This document shows positions 31,873 to 42,442 of a DNA stretch of 64,000 nucleotides, piece after piece. A program made the translations under genes and the position numbers. The DNA is from Rebecca billardiae RCC1528 (taxonomy: Eukaryota; Haptophyta), in NCBI GenBank assembly GCA_965240325.2, contig OZ251224.1, positions 372,001-436,000 on the forward strand. Direction: 5' to 3'. The notes below the pieces were generated by a model. It saw nothing but the letters and a program-made list of their open reading frames with translations. It was not told the origin of the DNA and did no database searches. How positions within the stretch are numbered: position 1 is the stretch's first letter; every line of letters begins with the position of its first letter.

Positions 31873-33426
31873 GCGACTCTCCAATGGCCCAATGTGTCTG
31901 TGACTGTCCGGACGGCGATAACTCCGCGGCCGCGCGCCGCCACGCCCACGGCCCCCGGGTACGGGCGGCACGGCGAATGCGCGGCGCCTGACTGACTCAC
32001 TAGTCACTGACTGCCCGACCTGTTCGGACGGCGCGGACACGTATATACTGTTATACGTGTCTGCTGCACTCGGCCCGGTGTAATTCGGCTGCCCGTTGCA
32101 TGTAGTCACGGGGCACTACGCGGCGCATTAGTTATCAGATACTCACTACTCAGACTACATGCGCACCGTCAGTACAAACAACATCACTCGTCCGATCAGC
32201 ATGATACCCGTGACCGTTGTGGGCTGGCCAGGGTAGGGCTGGAGGCTTCGGCCGCCAGCCTGATCACCCGGAGCCCGTTATGGCCCGCGGTGCAGGGCGG
32301 AGCGCGTAGCGTGGAGCCCCGCCGGGGGCCCTCACTACGTTGTCAAAAAGATCTTTTGATCAAAGAAAAGGGGACGGGGGACGATTTTGAGGGCTGTTGG
32401 AGGGTGAGTTTTCGCTTTTTCGAGGGGTACATTGGCCCATTGCTTTGCATTAGCAAGACTCGATTGACGAAATAGCCGCGCCCGCTCCAATTCCATATCT
32501 ACGGACGGACGTGAGCCTGTGGACGTGCATTTGTCAGTATATGATCTGGGGGCACTACGCGGCGCATTAGTTATCAGATACTCACTACTCAGACTACATG
32601 CGCACCGCAGTACAAACAACATCACTCGTCCGATCAGCATGATACCTGTGACCGTTGTGGGCTGGCCAGGGTAGGGCTGGAGGCTTCGGCCGCCAGCCTG
32701 ATCACCCGGAGCCCGTTATGGCCCGCGGTGCAGGGCGGAGCGCGTAGCGTGGAGCCCCGCCGGGGGCCCTCACTACGTTGTCAAAAAGATCTTTTGATCA
32801 AAGAAAAGGGGACGGGGGACGATTTTGAGGGCTGTTGGAGGGTGAGTTTTCGCTTTTTCGAGGGGTACATTGGCCCATTGCTTTGCATTAGCAAGACTCG
32901 ATTGACGAAATAGCCGCGCCCGCTCCAATTCCATATCTACGGACGGACGTGAGCCTGTGGACGTGCATTTGTCAGTATATGATCTGGGGGCACTACGCGG
33001 CGCATTAGTTATCAGATACTCACTACTCAGACTACATGCGCACCGCAGTACAAACAACATCACTCGTCCGATCAGCATGATACCTGTGACCGTTGTGGGC
33101 TGGCCAGGGTAGGGCTGGAGGCTTCGGCCGCCAGCCTGATCACCCGGAGCCCGTTATGGCCCGCGGTGCAGGGCGGAGCGCGTAGCGTGGAGCCCCGCCG
33201 GGGGCCCTCACTACGTTGTCAAAAAGATCTTTTGATCAAAGAAAAGGGGACGGGGGACGATTTTGAGGGCTGTTGGAGGGTGAGTTTTCGCTTTTTCGAG
33301 GGGTACATTGGCCCATTGCTTTGCATTAGCAAGACTCGATTGACGAAATAGCCGCGCCCGCTCCAATTCCATATCTACGGACGGACGTGAGCCTGTGGAC
33401 GTGCATTTGTCAGTATATGATCTGGG

Positions 33427-33740
33427 TGAACGAATCTGCGATTTGTTGTAAATCTTCATACGACCATAATGTTGCCAAATAGGACGAGGACCCAAGCGCA
33501 TGCGATGGAGGTCCTGGGCTCCGGCCTGGCAAAAAGTCTCGTCAAGTACTCAACTTTACTAACGACGAACCTTTGCGCGCTGCCAAATTACTCAACTTTA
33601 CTAACGACGAACCTTTGCGCGCTGCCAAATGGGACGAGACCCAAGCGCAGTGATGCATGGAGGTCCTAACAAAAATCCGTCAAGTACTCAACTTTATTTA
33701 CTGACGACGAACCTTTGCGCTCCCGGCGAGTATGATGCGT
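33427..33740 (+). repeat. Short degenerate tandem repeat
   Basis: The word ACTCAACTTTACTAACGACG followed by AACCTTTGCGC occurs at about 33548 and 33590, and a degenerate form at about 33686. The word GACGAGRACCCAAGCGCA recurs at about 33482 and 33631, so a larger, roughly 150-bp unit is partly duplicated too. Confidence 0.7.
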
Positions 33741-34093
33741 CGCATCCGATTACCGATTGGCCGAGTCTGAACTATGACGAACGGCACCCGGTATTGGATG
33801 GCGGCCCGAGGGCCGAGGCCGAACACAGCGCAGGTTTTTTACCCGGGCGCGGGCTCTGCCCGCGCGGGCGCGTTCGTCGCTCGAGGAGGAGCGCGCAAGG
33901 GCGAGCCGAGTCCGGAGCACTACGCGTAAGCTCGTTCGTTGCTAGTAGGGGGTCCAAGCCAGCAGCCCACTGATTTGTGATATTTGACAACCATGCCATG
34001 TAGGCGTCTGCTGAGCGTGGCGCTTGCGGAGTCACCCTCAAATATGCCCCACAGCCCAGCCCAGCCGTCAGAAGCACTAAAAACCGACTCCGC

Positions 34094-35164
34094 GTGTCGT
34101 CGCGCGGTCGTGCGCGCGCGCAGCGGCGCCCGCTGTGTCACATAGAGATTCAGCCGAATGTTACCTACTTGTTATTGCAGCTAGATGACGATACGCGGTC
34201 GGACTTACCTATTGACAAGCGCTGCCCCCTATCCGAAGGATTTTATGGTGAAAATACCGAAAAAGTGGGGCACTATGCTGTGCGCGTAGACGTCCATGAA
34301 AAACTACTCCAAGATCGAGCACATTACCCATTTAATTATAGGAATTTACCCGCGTATAAGAGCATGTTTACCCACTTTATATCAAATGTGGTTACTTTTA
34401 TAATATGTATTCAAGTACGTGCCTATACATGGGTACCTTGCTCACTATTTGCTGGGTCATCCGAATACGGAATACGGCGGCGCCGAGACGGCTCATGCTG
34501 CCACTGGACTCACATCAGTGAGCGCCGGCCCGCGAACGCGGGCCTGATGCCGGTGGCGGGCTGCACGTGCTGCGGCACACGGCCAACTCCGCCACTGAAC
34601 ATGCCACCATCCCCGTATGAGAGGCCTCTCCGCCGTCGAGGCTGGCGTGCGCAGACTAGCTCGCCATGTGTGGCGGCTTCCTTGCCGGTCTCAGGTGTCA
34701 CCGGCACCGTCGCCGTTCGTCGTACACCAGCCCACGCGAGGCCGCCACCGGTCCACCTCGGCTGCGGCTACAGCGCCTGCAGTCGAGGGTGCTCCATGTT
34801 ACCTCTGACTCGGCGAGCTGCTCGGTGGCGAGCGTTGAGCTCTCTGCCTCCGCTGCCGCGCCCAGCGCGCACGCCTGCCCCGAGCACCATGCAGTCTGCA
34901 CGCTGCTCCAAGACGGCCGCCAACAGTGGCGGCGGCACTCCCGAGACGAAGACACGGTGTACAGATGTGGCAGCGGCCATAGCGGCGCTTGGCGGCGCGC
35001 GTCTGCTCCGCAGCAAGCTTGACGTTCGTGACAAGGTGCACGCTCTTCGCCTCAGGGCAGCTCGGCTGCTGCATGCAGCCAAGCGGCACGCCAAGTGGCA
35101 CAACAAACAAGCCGACGCGTGCCGGCTGGAGCTTCTGGCGGTACTACTGTGGGCTGGAAGATAG
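34094..35164 (+). CDS. Uncertain frame in a compositionally mixed region
   Basis: An open frame of 356 codons. Its first third (about 34141-34470) is clearly AT-richer than the surroundings and reads like real protein (IEIQPNVTYLLLQLDDDT, EKVGHYAVRVDVHEKLLQ), with a hydrophobic stretch (FISNVVTFIICI). The middle is Pro/Arg/Ser-rich and overlaps frames on the other strand, so may be non-coding. The end (about 34970-35164) is again helix-like (LLRSKLDVRDKVHALRLRAA). I recognise no family. It may be a decayed mobile element, a virus-derived fragment or chance. Confidence 0.25.
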   Translation: MSSRGRARAQRRPLCHIEIQPNVTYLLLQLDDDTRSDLPIDKRCPLSEGFYGENTEKVGHYAVRVDVHEKLLQDRAHYPFNYRNLPAYKSMFTHFISNVVTFIICIQVRAYTWVPCSLFAGSSEYGIRRRRDGSCCHWTHISERRPANAGLMPVAGCTCCGTRPTPPLNMPPSPYERPLRRRGWRAQTSSPCVAASLPVSGVTGTVAVRRTPAHARPPPVHLGCGYSACSRGCSMLPLTRRAARWRALSSLPPLPRPARTPAPSTMQSARCSKTAANSGGGTPETKTRCTDVAAAIAALGGARLLRSKLDVRDKVHALRLRAARLLHAAKRHAKWHNKQADACRLELLAVLLWAGR

Positions 35165-35479
35165 GCCCCGCACGTACACAGGGTCGCCGAGCTTGCTTAC
35201 CACCCACGACTGCCGCGCGCTCCCGTTTGCGCACGAGCGGCCAGCGATCGCGCGAGTGCATGCGCAGCGCGTGGGGAGGTGAGCACTGCACGCACCGGGC
35301 CAAGCGCCGGGGGCTGACTCATTCTCCTCATGAGCTGATGGAACCAGTAGGGAACCAGGGCGCAGCGTGCACGGTTCACCTGGAACCGGGGCTGCGTTGT
35401 CCGCGCTCATCCGGATGAGAGTTCGAACGGCGCGCAGAGCGGGGCTGTGAGGTTCAAGATGTCCGGTGAGAGCGAGCTG

Positions 35480-36450
35480 CCAGCGATCATTTGGCCGAAC
35501 GCTGCCATGGTGGGCACCCTGACTCGCCCGCCCGCGCGCCTCTGACGCCAGAGCGCGCTCCGCCGCGCCGACGCGACGATGAAGTCCACCGCCCAGGCGT
35601 GCTGCTCGCCCGATCTCGGGCTCGACCGTGCTCTGAACGGCCGCGGCCCGTGCTGCCGCAATTCGAGGCCAAAATGTTCAGAAATGCTCAGCGCGAAATC
35701 GGTCAGTCGATTTTCGATTTTAAATTCCGCGGCTTGGACCCCCTATTGCTAGAGGAGGAGCGCGCCGCGAGCACGCAACGGATGCGCCCGGAGCTAGCGC
35801 GGCTGAAGGGCGAGCTCGAGCACGCGAGCTCGCTCCTCGTGACGTCGAGCGCGAGCTCCTCCTTAGCAACTCGGTCGACGGCGGCGTGGAGGTGCCGAGC
35901 AGCGTGAGTGAGGACGAGCAGGAGCAGTGACAGTCGTGGAACGCGCGCCGGTTCCCGTTCGGTCGCGCAGCCGGGCGCCCAGCTGACTCGGGCCGTGCAT
36001 CGGAGCACGTGCGCGCGCAGGCGCTGGGCGCCGAGCTGGCCCGGAAGCGCGGCGCCGAGCTCGACGCGCTGCGCCGTGCGCGACGCGGCGACGGACGCGC
36101 TGGGCGCGCGCGGCGCCCTCGTCGCGACGCCCCCGGTGCAGCAGCTCGAGCAGCCAGCTGTGGAGTAGACGGCCGTCGACTCGAGGGCGCCACCGCGCCG
36201 GGTGAGTGAGCACGCACGGGCTCAGCCTCGGTCGGCTGGCTGGCCGCCGCTGCTTATTCGAGGCCGACGCGGCGGAGGAGGCTGGAGGCGGCGGGCGAGC
36301 ACGGTGCCGGTGGCGCGGTGGAGCAGGCGCGCACGCGCGGCGGCAGGCGCGACCCGCCGCTCGCCTCGTTCCACCCCGAGCTCCGCGCTCGGTCTCGCCT
36401 CTGGGTGCGCGGCTGCGCAGCGCCGTGAGTGAGCGCACGGGCCCGGGGGG
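35480..36450 (+). pseudogene. Possible remnant of a coiled-coil gene
   Basis: Pieces with coiled-coil character (FRNAQREIGQSIFDFKFRG; LARLKGELEHASSLL; ALGAELARKRGAELDALRRA) are separated by stops and by three GTGAGTGAG words that look like splice donors (about 35904, 36201, 36425). No continuous model with consistent phases could be built. It may be a decayed gene or a gene needing better modelling. Confidence 0.25.
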
Positions 36451-36508
36451 CGGGGCCGCAGCAGTGGCGCGCGCTCTCGCCGTCTGCCGGCACGAGGCGC
36501 AACGGAGG

Positions 36509-36567
36509 GTGCACCGCGGGCCTCTAACTACGTTGGTTCTACGGAAGGACCGCGGAACGCGGTCATA
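36509..36567 (-). repeat. Dispersed repeat 2, copy 2 (reverse)
   Basis: Reads CACCGCGGGCC ... ACTACGTTGGTTCTACGGAA ... GACCGCGGAACGCGGTCAT, the reverse complement of the 17598-17654 copy with a few differences. Confidence 0.75.
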
Positions 36568-36788
36568 AAGGGGAATTTTAAAACACACTACACAGTTCCG
36601 ATGTAAAGTACTTTATGACTATGGCACTATGCGCTCAAGCTATGCAGTATTCGTCGTCGTGGCTGACTTGATGCTGATTAAAAGGCGTATCGCGTCCATA
36701 TATTCACTGATGTGCAATATTGTGCATCCACCGCCGCGGCGCCGACCCCCGCTGGCGCTGCGCTTTGGCCTTCGCTTTCCTGCGCAGC

Positions 36789-38030
36789 ATGGCGGCGGCC
36801 ACCCGCCACCTCTTCACTGCCCTCGTCCTTGCGTCACAAACAACGGTATCTCTCTCCCGTAGACTCCCGCCAAGACCGCTGTGCACGCTGACGAACATTA
36901 CGCAGGTGCTGCGGCCAGGCTCGCGAGCGCTCCGGTTCTACACGGACGGTGTGTACGGGCCGGCGCCTACGGCTGTGGCCGCAGCGGCGCGCGAGGCGGA
37001 CTTTGCGAGCAAACTCCACTGCTGCGTAGACGTTGTGTACGCGCGGCTCCTGCCGCGCGAGCTTCAAGAGGGCTGCAGATGGCCGTGGGACACACTCCAC
37101 GCTGGTGGCGTGCGCATGCATCAAACGCCATGGCACTTTTCGCAAAAGGAAGACGAACAGCTGGGCGTGCTGCGCGTGGGCAACACGAGCCGCCAATGCG
37201 CTACTACTGCTGATCGCCGCCATCATCCTGACGATGTCCGACCACCGCCACCCGCGCTTGTCGACTGGGACGACGAAGCCGAATGGCTGGAGGTGTCGCA
37301 CACTGTGGGGCCGAATCTGGACGAGTCAGATGGCCTGTGGTTCTACCGCGCCATCGGCTCAGGCCTGTGGTTTCAGCCGCGCCGCCTGCTACGGATGACG
37401 ACGCATGGCGACTTCCAAACACAGATGGGCGAGCGAAACATGCACAACGCGCTGCGCAAGGCCTTTGGCCTCGGGTACGCCAGCGTCTCCTTCAACTCTT
37501 TTTGTGACAAAGGCGCACCAATGTACTTTCTGGAGCTCGTGAGCAACCTGCCGTCGGAGCGTACTGATGCGCGACGTCTCTTTGCAGACAGCTGCACAGA
37601 GCGCTTTCGAGCGGGCTATCCACCATACCTGCAAAACTGCACTTGCTGCGTGCGCGAGATCAGGACGAATTTGCCTGCCGGCCGGCCTCGGCGCACGTAC
37701 TGCCCATTCGCAAGTGTCGGCGCTGCCGCCGAGCTTGATGATGGCCACGACATTCTGCTCAATGTCGGTGCCGACGGTGGGCGTGGAGCACGACGTCGTC
37801 GACTAGAACCAAGCTCGTTTCGGCTCGCTCGCCGTTTTGCAAATGACTCGGACTTCCGAATGGGACTGGCTGCCTTCAGATGCCTGCTGCCCAAGCACCA
37901 GCGGCAGTACTGGCTGCCGGAGGACGCGCCGCCGCGGCCTACGACTCTGAATAAGATGCCGGCGGCGCCCGCGCTGGACAGTCACAGCCGCGGAGCCATC
38001 CGCTCAGGTGCCACTGACAGGACTCACTGA
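36789..38030 (+). CDS. Unknown secreted protein
   Basis: A 413-residue, single-exon protein from the ATG at 36789 (the frame is open slightly further upstream). The first 22 residues (MAAATRHLFTALVLASQTTVSL) look like a signal peptide. The body is acidic/aromatic and ordered: LRFYTDGVYGPAPTAV, DWDDEAEWLEVSHTVGPNLD, GLWFYRAIGSGLWFQPRRLL, ALRKAFGLGYASVSFNSFCD and CTERFRAGYPPYLQNCTCC. Several cysteines suggest disulphides. I do not recognise the family; an extracellular or Golgi enzyme is possible. Convergent with the next gene. Confidence 0.72.
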   Translation: MAAATRHLFTALVLASQTTVSLSRRLPPRPLCTLTNITQVLRPGSRALRFYTDGVYGPAPTAVAAAAREADFASKLHCCVDVVYARLLPRELQEGCRWPWDTLHAGGVRMHQTPWHFSQKEDEQLGVLRVGNTSRQCATTADRRHHPDDVRPPPPALVDWDDEAEWLEVSHTVGPNLDESDGLWFYRAIGSGLWFQPRRLLRMTTHGDFQTQMGERNMHNALRKAFGLGYASVSFNSFCDKGAPMYFLELVSNLPSERTDARRLFADSCTERFRAGYPPYLQNCTCCVREIRTNLPAGRPRRTYCPFASVGAAAELDDGHDILLNVGADGGRGARRRRLEPSSFRLARRFANDSDFRMGLAAFRCLLPKHQRQYWLPEDAPPRPTTLNKMPAAPALDSHSRGAIRSGATDRTH

Positions 38031-38727
38031 TGACTACAGGACTGACAGCACAGCAGGTCACACTCGGTCGCCTCGAGTAACAGTACGACTGAACAGGTCC
38101 CGGAACGCGATCGGCGATGACTCCGTGGACCGTGCGCAGCAGATCCAGCGCGCCATCAGATCCTGTATGTAGTGCTGACAATTATAATAAATTTATAATA
38201 TATATTATATTATAATAATATGACGACATATATAGCAGTCGTATACGACAGTAGTACCGCTGACGATCCGGCCGACGCGACATGGCGCGACACTGATACG
38301 GCGCAGCCAGCCGCGGCGATAGTGCGTCAGCCAGCTGCCGCCGCGCAATAATGCCATGGGCGGCGGTTGGCGGTTCGTCCCCAACCCGCGGGCGCCGCTG
38401 CCAGGGAGTTCGGAGAGTCAGGCGGGCCAGACGACCCCGGGAGCGCCGGGCGACTGGGCCATGATTCGGACGAGCGCCTGCGACTTGGCCACCGCCCACC
38501 CCGGCCCGGCCGCTGTGCCCGTATGGCCCATGCCTCGTGATGATCTGATGCGTCGTCGGCCGTGCCAGCGGCGGCGATTCAAAGTCAAGCTCGGCCGCTG
38601 GTTGCAGCAGCCCCAGGCGCTCAGCGGCGAGTAAGCAGGCTCCGGGCGCGGTGCACCGTGCAGCGACGCGCACACCAGTGGCAGCGCCACGGCGTCTGGC
38701 TGGCTCCGCCTGCCGGCCCGCCGGTCA
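38031..38727. other. Intergenic between convergent genes
   Basis: Contains an AT-rich stretch of TATAATA-type words (about 38178-38235). No gene or dispersed repeat was seen. Confidence 0.55.
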
Positions 38728-39426
38728 TCAGAGAAGGCGCCGGGGATGTGGGTGCAAGCTCATGTCGTCCACCGCCATGCTAACGACGGGCTCCCTCGTG
38801 AGCTGCAGGCCCCGTACGCGCATCTCGCGCGCAATGTGCACGGCTTGCGCGCAGCCCAAGAAGAAGAGCCCGGCCACCGCGTAGCCGACGACGACCATGG
38901 ACCAGCTATACGCTCGGTGCGCCACGGGTGGCGCCTCTGCGCAGTCCGCGTGCTGCCGGTGGCACGAGACCTGGACGTAGTAGTCGGCGTTCACCGAGTT
39001 GCCAACGACCTGCGCGGCGACGGCAGCCGCCGTGTACGCGCTGTACCACCACAACGAGACCGAGGACATCGGTGGTGGCCACTGCATGTCGTCCCATGCC
39101 GCCTGCGAACATTCCCTGCACATCGGGCAACCGACGACGAGGAAGCTGCCCCGCGCGGCGCAGAGCCAGCCGAGGATCTCCGGCATCACCCCGGGCGCGA
39201 GCTCCTCGTACAGCACGAGGACGGAGCCGGCTGTCGCGAGCAAGGCGCCACCGACCAGGACTGCCCCGGCGCAGCTGATCGCAAACTGCGCTTGGGCGAC
39301 GTTCGCGAAACGCGACACCAGCGGCGCGAGTGGATCGTCGGGCGGATCGTCGGGCGGATCGTCGGGCAGGTGCGGCTTTTCGTTGAAGTCATCATGCTGC
39401 ATGGAGAGCTCCCGGGCGGCAGCCAT
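38728..39426 (-). CDS. Small multi-pass membrane protein, unknown
   Basis: A 232-residue, single-exon protein. The ATG at 39426 is used. A cytosolic N-terminus carries three DDPP repeats encoded by a 12-bp tandem repeat (GATCGTCGGGCG). Three or four hydrophobic helices follow: FAISCAGAVLVGGALLATAG, WYSAYTAAAVAAQVVGNSV and SMVVVGYAVAGLFFLGCAQ. A cysteine cluster (GCPMCREC) lies between helices. No family recognised. It starts 208 bp from the divergent MFS gene, which might suggest co-regulation. Confidence 0.65.
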   Translation of the reverse strand: MAAARELSMQHDDFNEKPHLPDDPPDDPPDDPLAPLVSRFANVAQAQFAISCAGAVLVGGALLATAGSVLVLYEELAPGVMPEILGWLCAARGSFLVVGCPMCRECSQAAWDDMQWPPPMSSVSLWWYSAYTAAAVAAQVVGNSVNADYYVQVSCHRQHADCAEAPPVAHRAYSWSMVVVGYAVAGLFFLGCAQAVHIAREMRVRGLQLTREPVVSMAVDDMSLHPHPRRLL

Positions 39427-39634
39427 TCTTGTCACCGCACCGCCCAGTTTTTGTCGTCGTCAGTTTGTGCGCGCTTGCGGCGGGACGCGAGCTCTTTTCC
39501 GGCCGGGGCCGCCAGCTGGATTTGGATTATAATTATTGATACCCGCACTGCTTCGGCCACTCGTGCTCGACGATTTCTGGCAGGCACGCGTCCGTCATTC
39601 GCGCCGACGCCGTCGGCGTCGCGTCGGCCTCGAG

Positions 39635-41116
39635 ATGGGCTTCGGGCACACGGCGAGCACGAGCAACCTGAGTAGCGTCGAGCAGGCGCCACCGCGTGGC
39701 CTTGTCGCCGCGCTGCTCTTCATCGCCGTGATGGTCAATCAGGTGCGCAGGCTCCGCCGTGGCATGCGCGGCACGCGCCGGCCGCGGCCGTTTGCCGCGC
39801 GCGCGGCCGACGTGTGCGCCACTCCGCCTGGCGCGCGCGCGCGCGCCCGCTCGCAGGTGTCCCGGGTGATGATTCCATCGCTCCTCTCGACGATCAAGGA
39901 GGACCCCGCGTTCGGCACGGCCGCGGACGGGAAGGCGGCGATCGCGTCTGCGCTGCCGACGATCCTGCCGATCACATCGATGACATGCCTGTTCGGCAAG
40001 CTGGCCCTCGGCACGGCGACGGACCGGCTGGGCGGCTCGTTCATCCTGATCATCGTCTTTGCGCTCTTCGCCTCCTCCTCCGCCGGGCTCATCCTCACCA
40101 GCGACGTGCACGTGTTTGGCGGGATGTGGGTGCTCAACTCGCTCGCGTACACGGCCACGTGGGGCGCGGCGACGCAGGTGATCCACGCGGCGTTCCCGAA
40201 GGAGGAGTGGCCGGTGCAGCTGAGCTCGATCGCGTCGGCGGGGCGGCTCGGCGCCGCGGCGGGCGCCATCATCTACGGCTTCCTCCTCCAGCAGGGCCTC
40301 ACCTGGCGGCGCGTGTTTGTGGTGCCGACGCTCGTGCAGCTGGCGCTGATCGGGATGTGCGTGTGGCAGCACGCGACCGTGAGGCGCATGCAGCAGCTCT
40401 CCTCGGCCAAGGACGAGGCCGCGCTCGCGGGCGCGAAGGCCGCCGCCGCCTCCGCCGCCGCGCGCCCCGCCGCCCCGCCCGACGACGCCGCCGGCCCGTC
40501 GGTGCTCTCGCTCGTCTGCTCGGTCGACTTTGGCCTGATGTTTGCCGCCAAGGCGGGCCTCTTCGTGTTCACGCAGTGGTTCATGAACTTCGTGGGGATC
40601 TACCTGCGCTCGCAGTTCGGGTACTCGCTGCCCGCCTCGACGAACGCCATCTCCGTCGCCAACGCGGGGCAGATGATCGGCCTGCTCTTCGGCGGCAAGC
40701 TGTACAAGTCGCTCGCGCCGCGCACGCAGGCGGCCGCCATCGCCGCGTGCCTGGTCGTCACGACGGCTGTGCCCGCGCTGCTGCTCGCGCGCAGCTACGT
40801 GCCCGGCGTGGACGTGCTCGTGCTGCCGCTCCTCTTCGCGTGGGGGCTGTGCTTCTCCGTCCCCTTCTATCTCCCCGCGGGCACCTTCGCGCTCGAGCTC
40901 GGTGGCAAGCGCAACGGCGCCCTCTTCACCAACCTGTTCGACGCGGGCGGCTTCACCGCGTGCTCGGCGTGGAACCGGTACGCGGCCGCGCACAGCGCCA
41001 ACGACCGCTTCGACGAGGTGCTGCTCACGCTGGTGACGCTGGGCGGGCTCGCGCTGTGCACGATGCCCGCGTGCATGCTGCGCCGAGCGCCCGCTGGCCG
41101 GCACAAGGCCGAGTAG
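39635..41116 (+). CDS. Major facilitator superfamily transporter
   Basis: Exons 39635-39742 and 39857-41116, intron 114 nt (GTGCGC...TCGCAG), phase 0, 455 residues. About 11-12 membrane helices are visible, e.g. LVAALLFIAVMVNQ, FILIIVFALFASSSAGLIL, VFVVPTLVQLALIGMCVW, FGLMFAAKAGLFVFTQWFM, LVLPLLFAWGLCFSVPFYL and LLTLVTLGGLALCTMPACML. The loop after helix 2 (FGKLALGTATDRLGG) is the MFS signature A, and TWGAATQVIHAAFPKEEW resembles organophosphate/OPA-type MFS. The two six-helix halves are joined by an Ala-rich loop. Substrate cannot be read from the sequence. Splicing joins MVNQ to VSRVMIPS within helix 1/loop 1. Confidence 0.87.
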   Translation: MGFGHTASTSNLSSVEQAPPRGLVAALLFIAVMVNQVRRLRRGMRGTRRPRPFAARAADVCATPPGARARARSQVSRVMIPSLLSTIKEDPAFGTAADGKAAIASALPTILPITSMTCLFGKLALGTATDRLGGSFILIIVFALFASSSAGLILTSDVHVFGGMWVLNSLAYTATWGAATQVIHAAFPKEEWPVQLSSIASAGRLGAAAGAIIYGFLLQQGLTWRRVFVVPTLVQLALIGMCVWQHATVRRMQQLSSAKDEAALAGAKAAAASAAARPAAPPDDAAGPSVLSLVCSVDFGLMFAAKAGLFVFTQWFMNFVGIYLRSQFGYSLPASTNAISVANAGQMIGLLFGGKLYKSLAPRTQAAAIAACLVVTTAVPALLLARSYVPGVDVLVLPLLFAWGLCFSVPFYLPAGTFALELGGKRNGALFTNLFDAGGFTACSAWNRYAAAHSANDRFDEVLLTLVTLGGLALCTMPACMLRRAPAGRHKAE

Positions 41117-42442
41117 CCTTTGGGCCCCGGCTCGCGACGGCAGCACCCACTGGCAGCCAACAGTGACGACGGCGTACCGACTCGCTGAGGATGGGATCGG
41201 CACGCCGCACCACGTGCGCGCTCCGAGTCATCGGGAGCACTGCCGTCCGACGACGAGCCCGTTGTCGCAAGGGTGTTGGCAGCTGCCCTGCGCGTGGTTG
41301 CTCGCGCGGCGGGATGTTACTTCGGACAGCGCAGTGTGCTGCAGACAGAGAGTAACTAACAGGCCGGTGCCTCGCGGGCCAGGCTCACTGGGATGCGCTT
41401 GCGGCCTTGCGCCGGACGCGACTGAGCTCCGGGGGACACGCTGACGCGTGTCACGCCGTACCGTGCACGGGGCCGGGTAACAGTACGCGGCCGCCTACAT
41501 CCGCCAATCGTCTCAAGTCTGCGCTTACCTAGTACCTAATAATATACCTGATTAGACGCGACTAATATCGATATATATATTAATATATTATAAGGCACTG
41601 TCGTCAATTGATAAACTATATAAAGTGCGCCGACCGATCACACCAGGCCGAGGCGCCACCAAGTCCAAGTCCAAGCAAGCAGTTCAGTAGCAGCAGCCGC
41701 TACGAGTACGACCGACGACACATCTGACAGTAGTGAGTGCAGTAGTCGATCTATACAGTGGCGCACTAGCTAAACTTTATAATACGACATTATTAGCTAC
41801 ACCGTACGTACATTAGATTTATAATAGAAGGCTCCGGCTCCGGTCCACCCCCCCACCCAGCTCCGTTACGTCTTGGCCCCGAGCCGAAGTCAACCAAGCG
41901 GACCATGCAGCAGAGTCCCTTCCGACACCCGATTGGCGATTGATGACTTCAACGAGAAATGGCGCATCTGACCACCTCCCATCAATAGGTTCAGACTTTA
42001 TTTTACTATGTAATTACCCGCCCCTTACTCATATTTCAGCATAGCCCGGGAGCTTTCCGGAGGCACCGCCTGTATACATACGCGCGAAAAATGTCACCCG
42101 GACTGGGTATTTAGTTATAGAAAATAGAGTCTGAATAACCTATTGGAGGTGTGGCTGATGATCCATCTGGCCGTATAATATCGTCCAAGGGACTGTCTGG
42201 GGAGTGGTCTTTGAGCAGTTTGAGCTATTGTAGATATATCGTCATCAATCAATATGATCATCAGAGGAGAGGCGGCGATCCCGCCGATAACCGATTGCAG
42301 CAGTGTCAACGGATGTAACGCTCGTCCAGTGACCGGACTGGAGGGGATGGACCGAAGCCCGGAAGCCGGAGCCAGTATACATATGATACGACTGATGATG
42401 ACTACTGAGTGTCTACTCGTCCGACTACTACTCGCCCTCGGA
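41117..42442. other. Intergenic, no gene seen
   Basis: The middle (41510-41620 and 41780-41830) is AT-rich with TATATATTAATATA words. A small pyrimidine-rich tract lies at 41840. No dispersed repeat match was noticed. Confidence 0.55.

Larger units (their letters stand above)
29141..33426 (+). repeat. Higher-order tandem array derived from the NPHP4 3' end
   Basis: Three segments recur: X (500 bp, NPHP4 last exon from CGGCTCTTCC plus 3' flank), R (297-298 bp) and Y (141 bp). Order: X 29141-29640, R 29641-29937, X 29938-30437, R 30438-30735, Y 30736-30876, R 30877-31173, Y 31174-31314, R 31315-31611, X 31612-32111, R 32112-32409, Y 32410-32550, R 32551-32847, Y 32848-32988, R 32989-33285, Y 33286-33426. 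This is X-R-[X-R-Y-R-Y-R]x2-Y with a 1674-bp higher-order unit. Copies are nearly identical: R after the second and third X has one extra base (CACCGTCAG versus CACCGCAG), and one further C/T difference was seen. R's distal part plus Y match dispersed repeat D1 in reverse. Confidence 0.93.

Noticed and set aside
30616-33351. Repeated 61-codon plus and 101-codon minus frames in the array
   Set aside because: They are the same R/Y repeat read several times; no ATG-led conserved protein is evident.
29641-33426. CRISPR-like or satellite interpretation of the array
   Set aside because: Units are 141-500 bp, adjacent without unique spacers, and include a host exon, so neither label fits.
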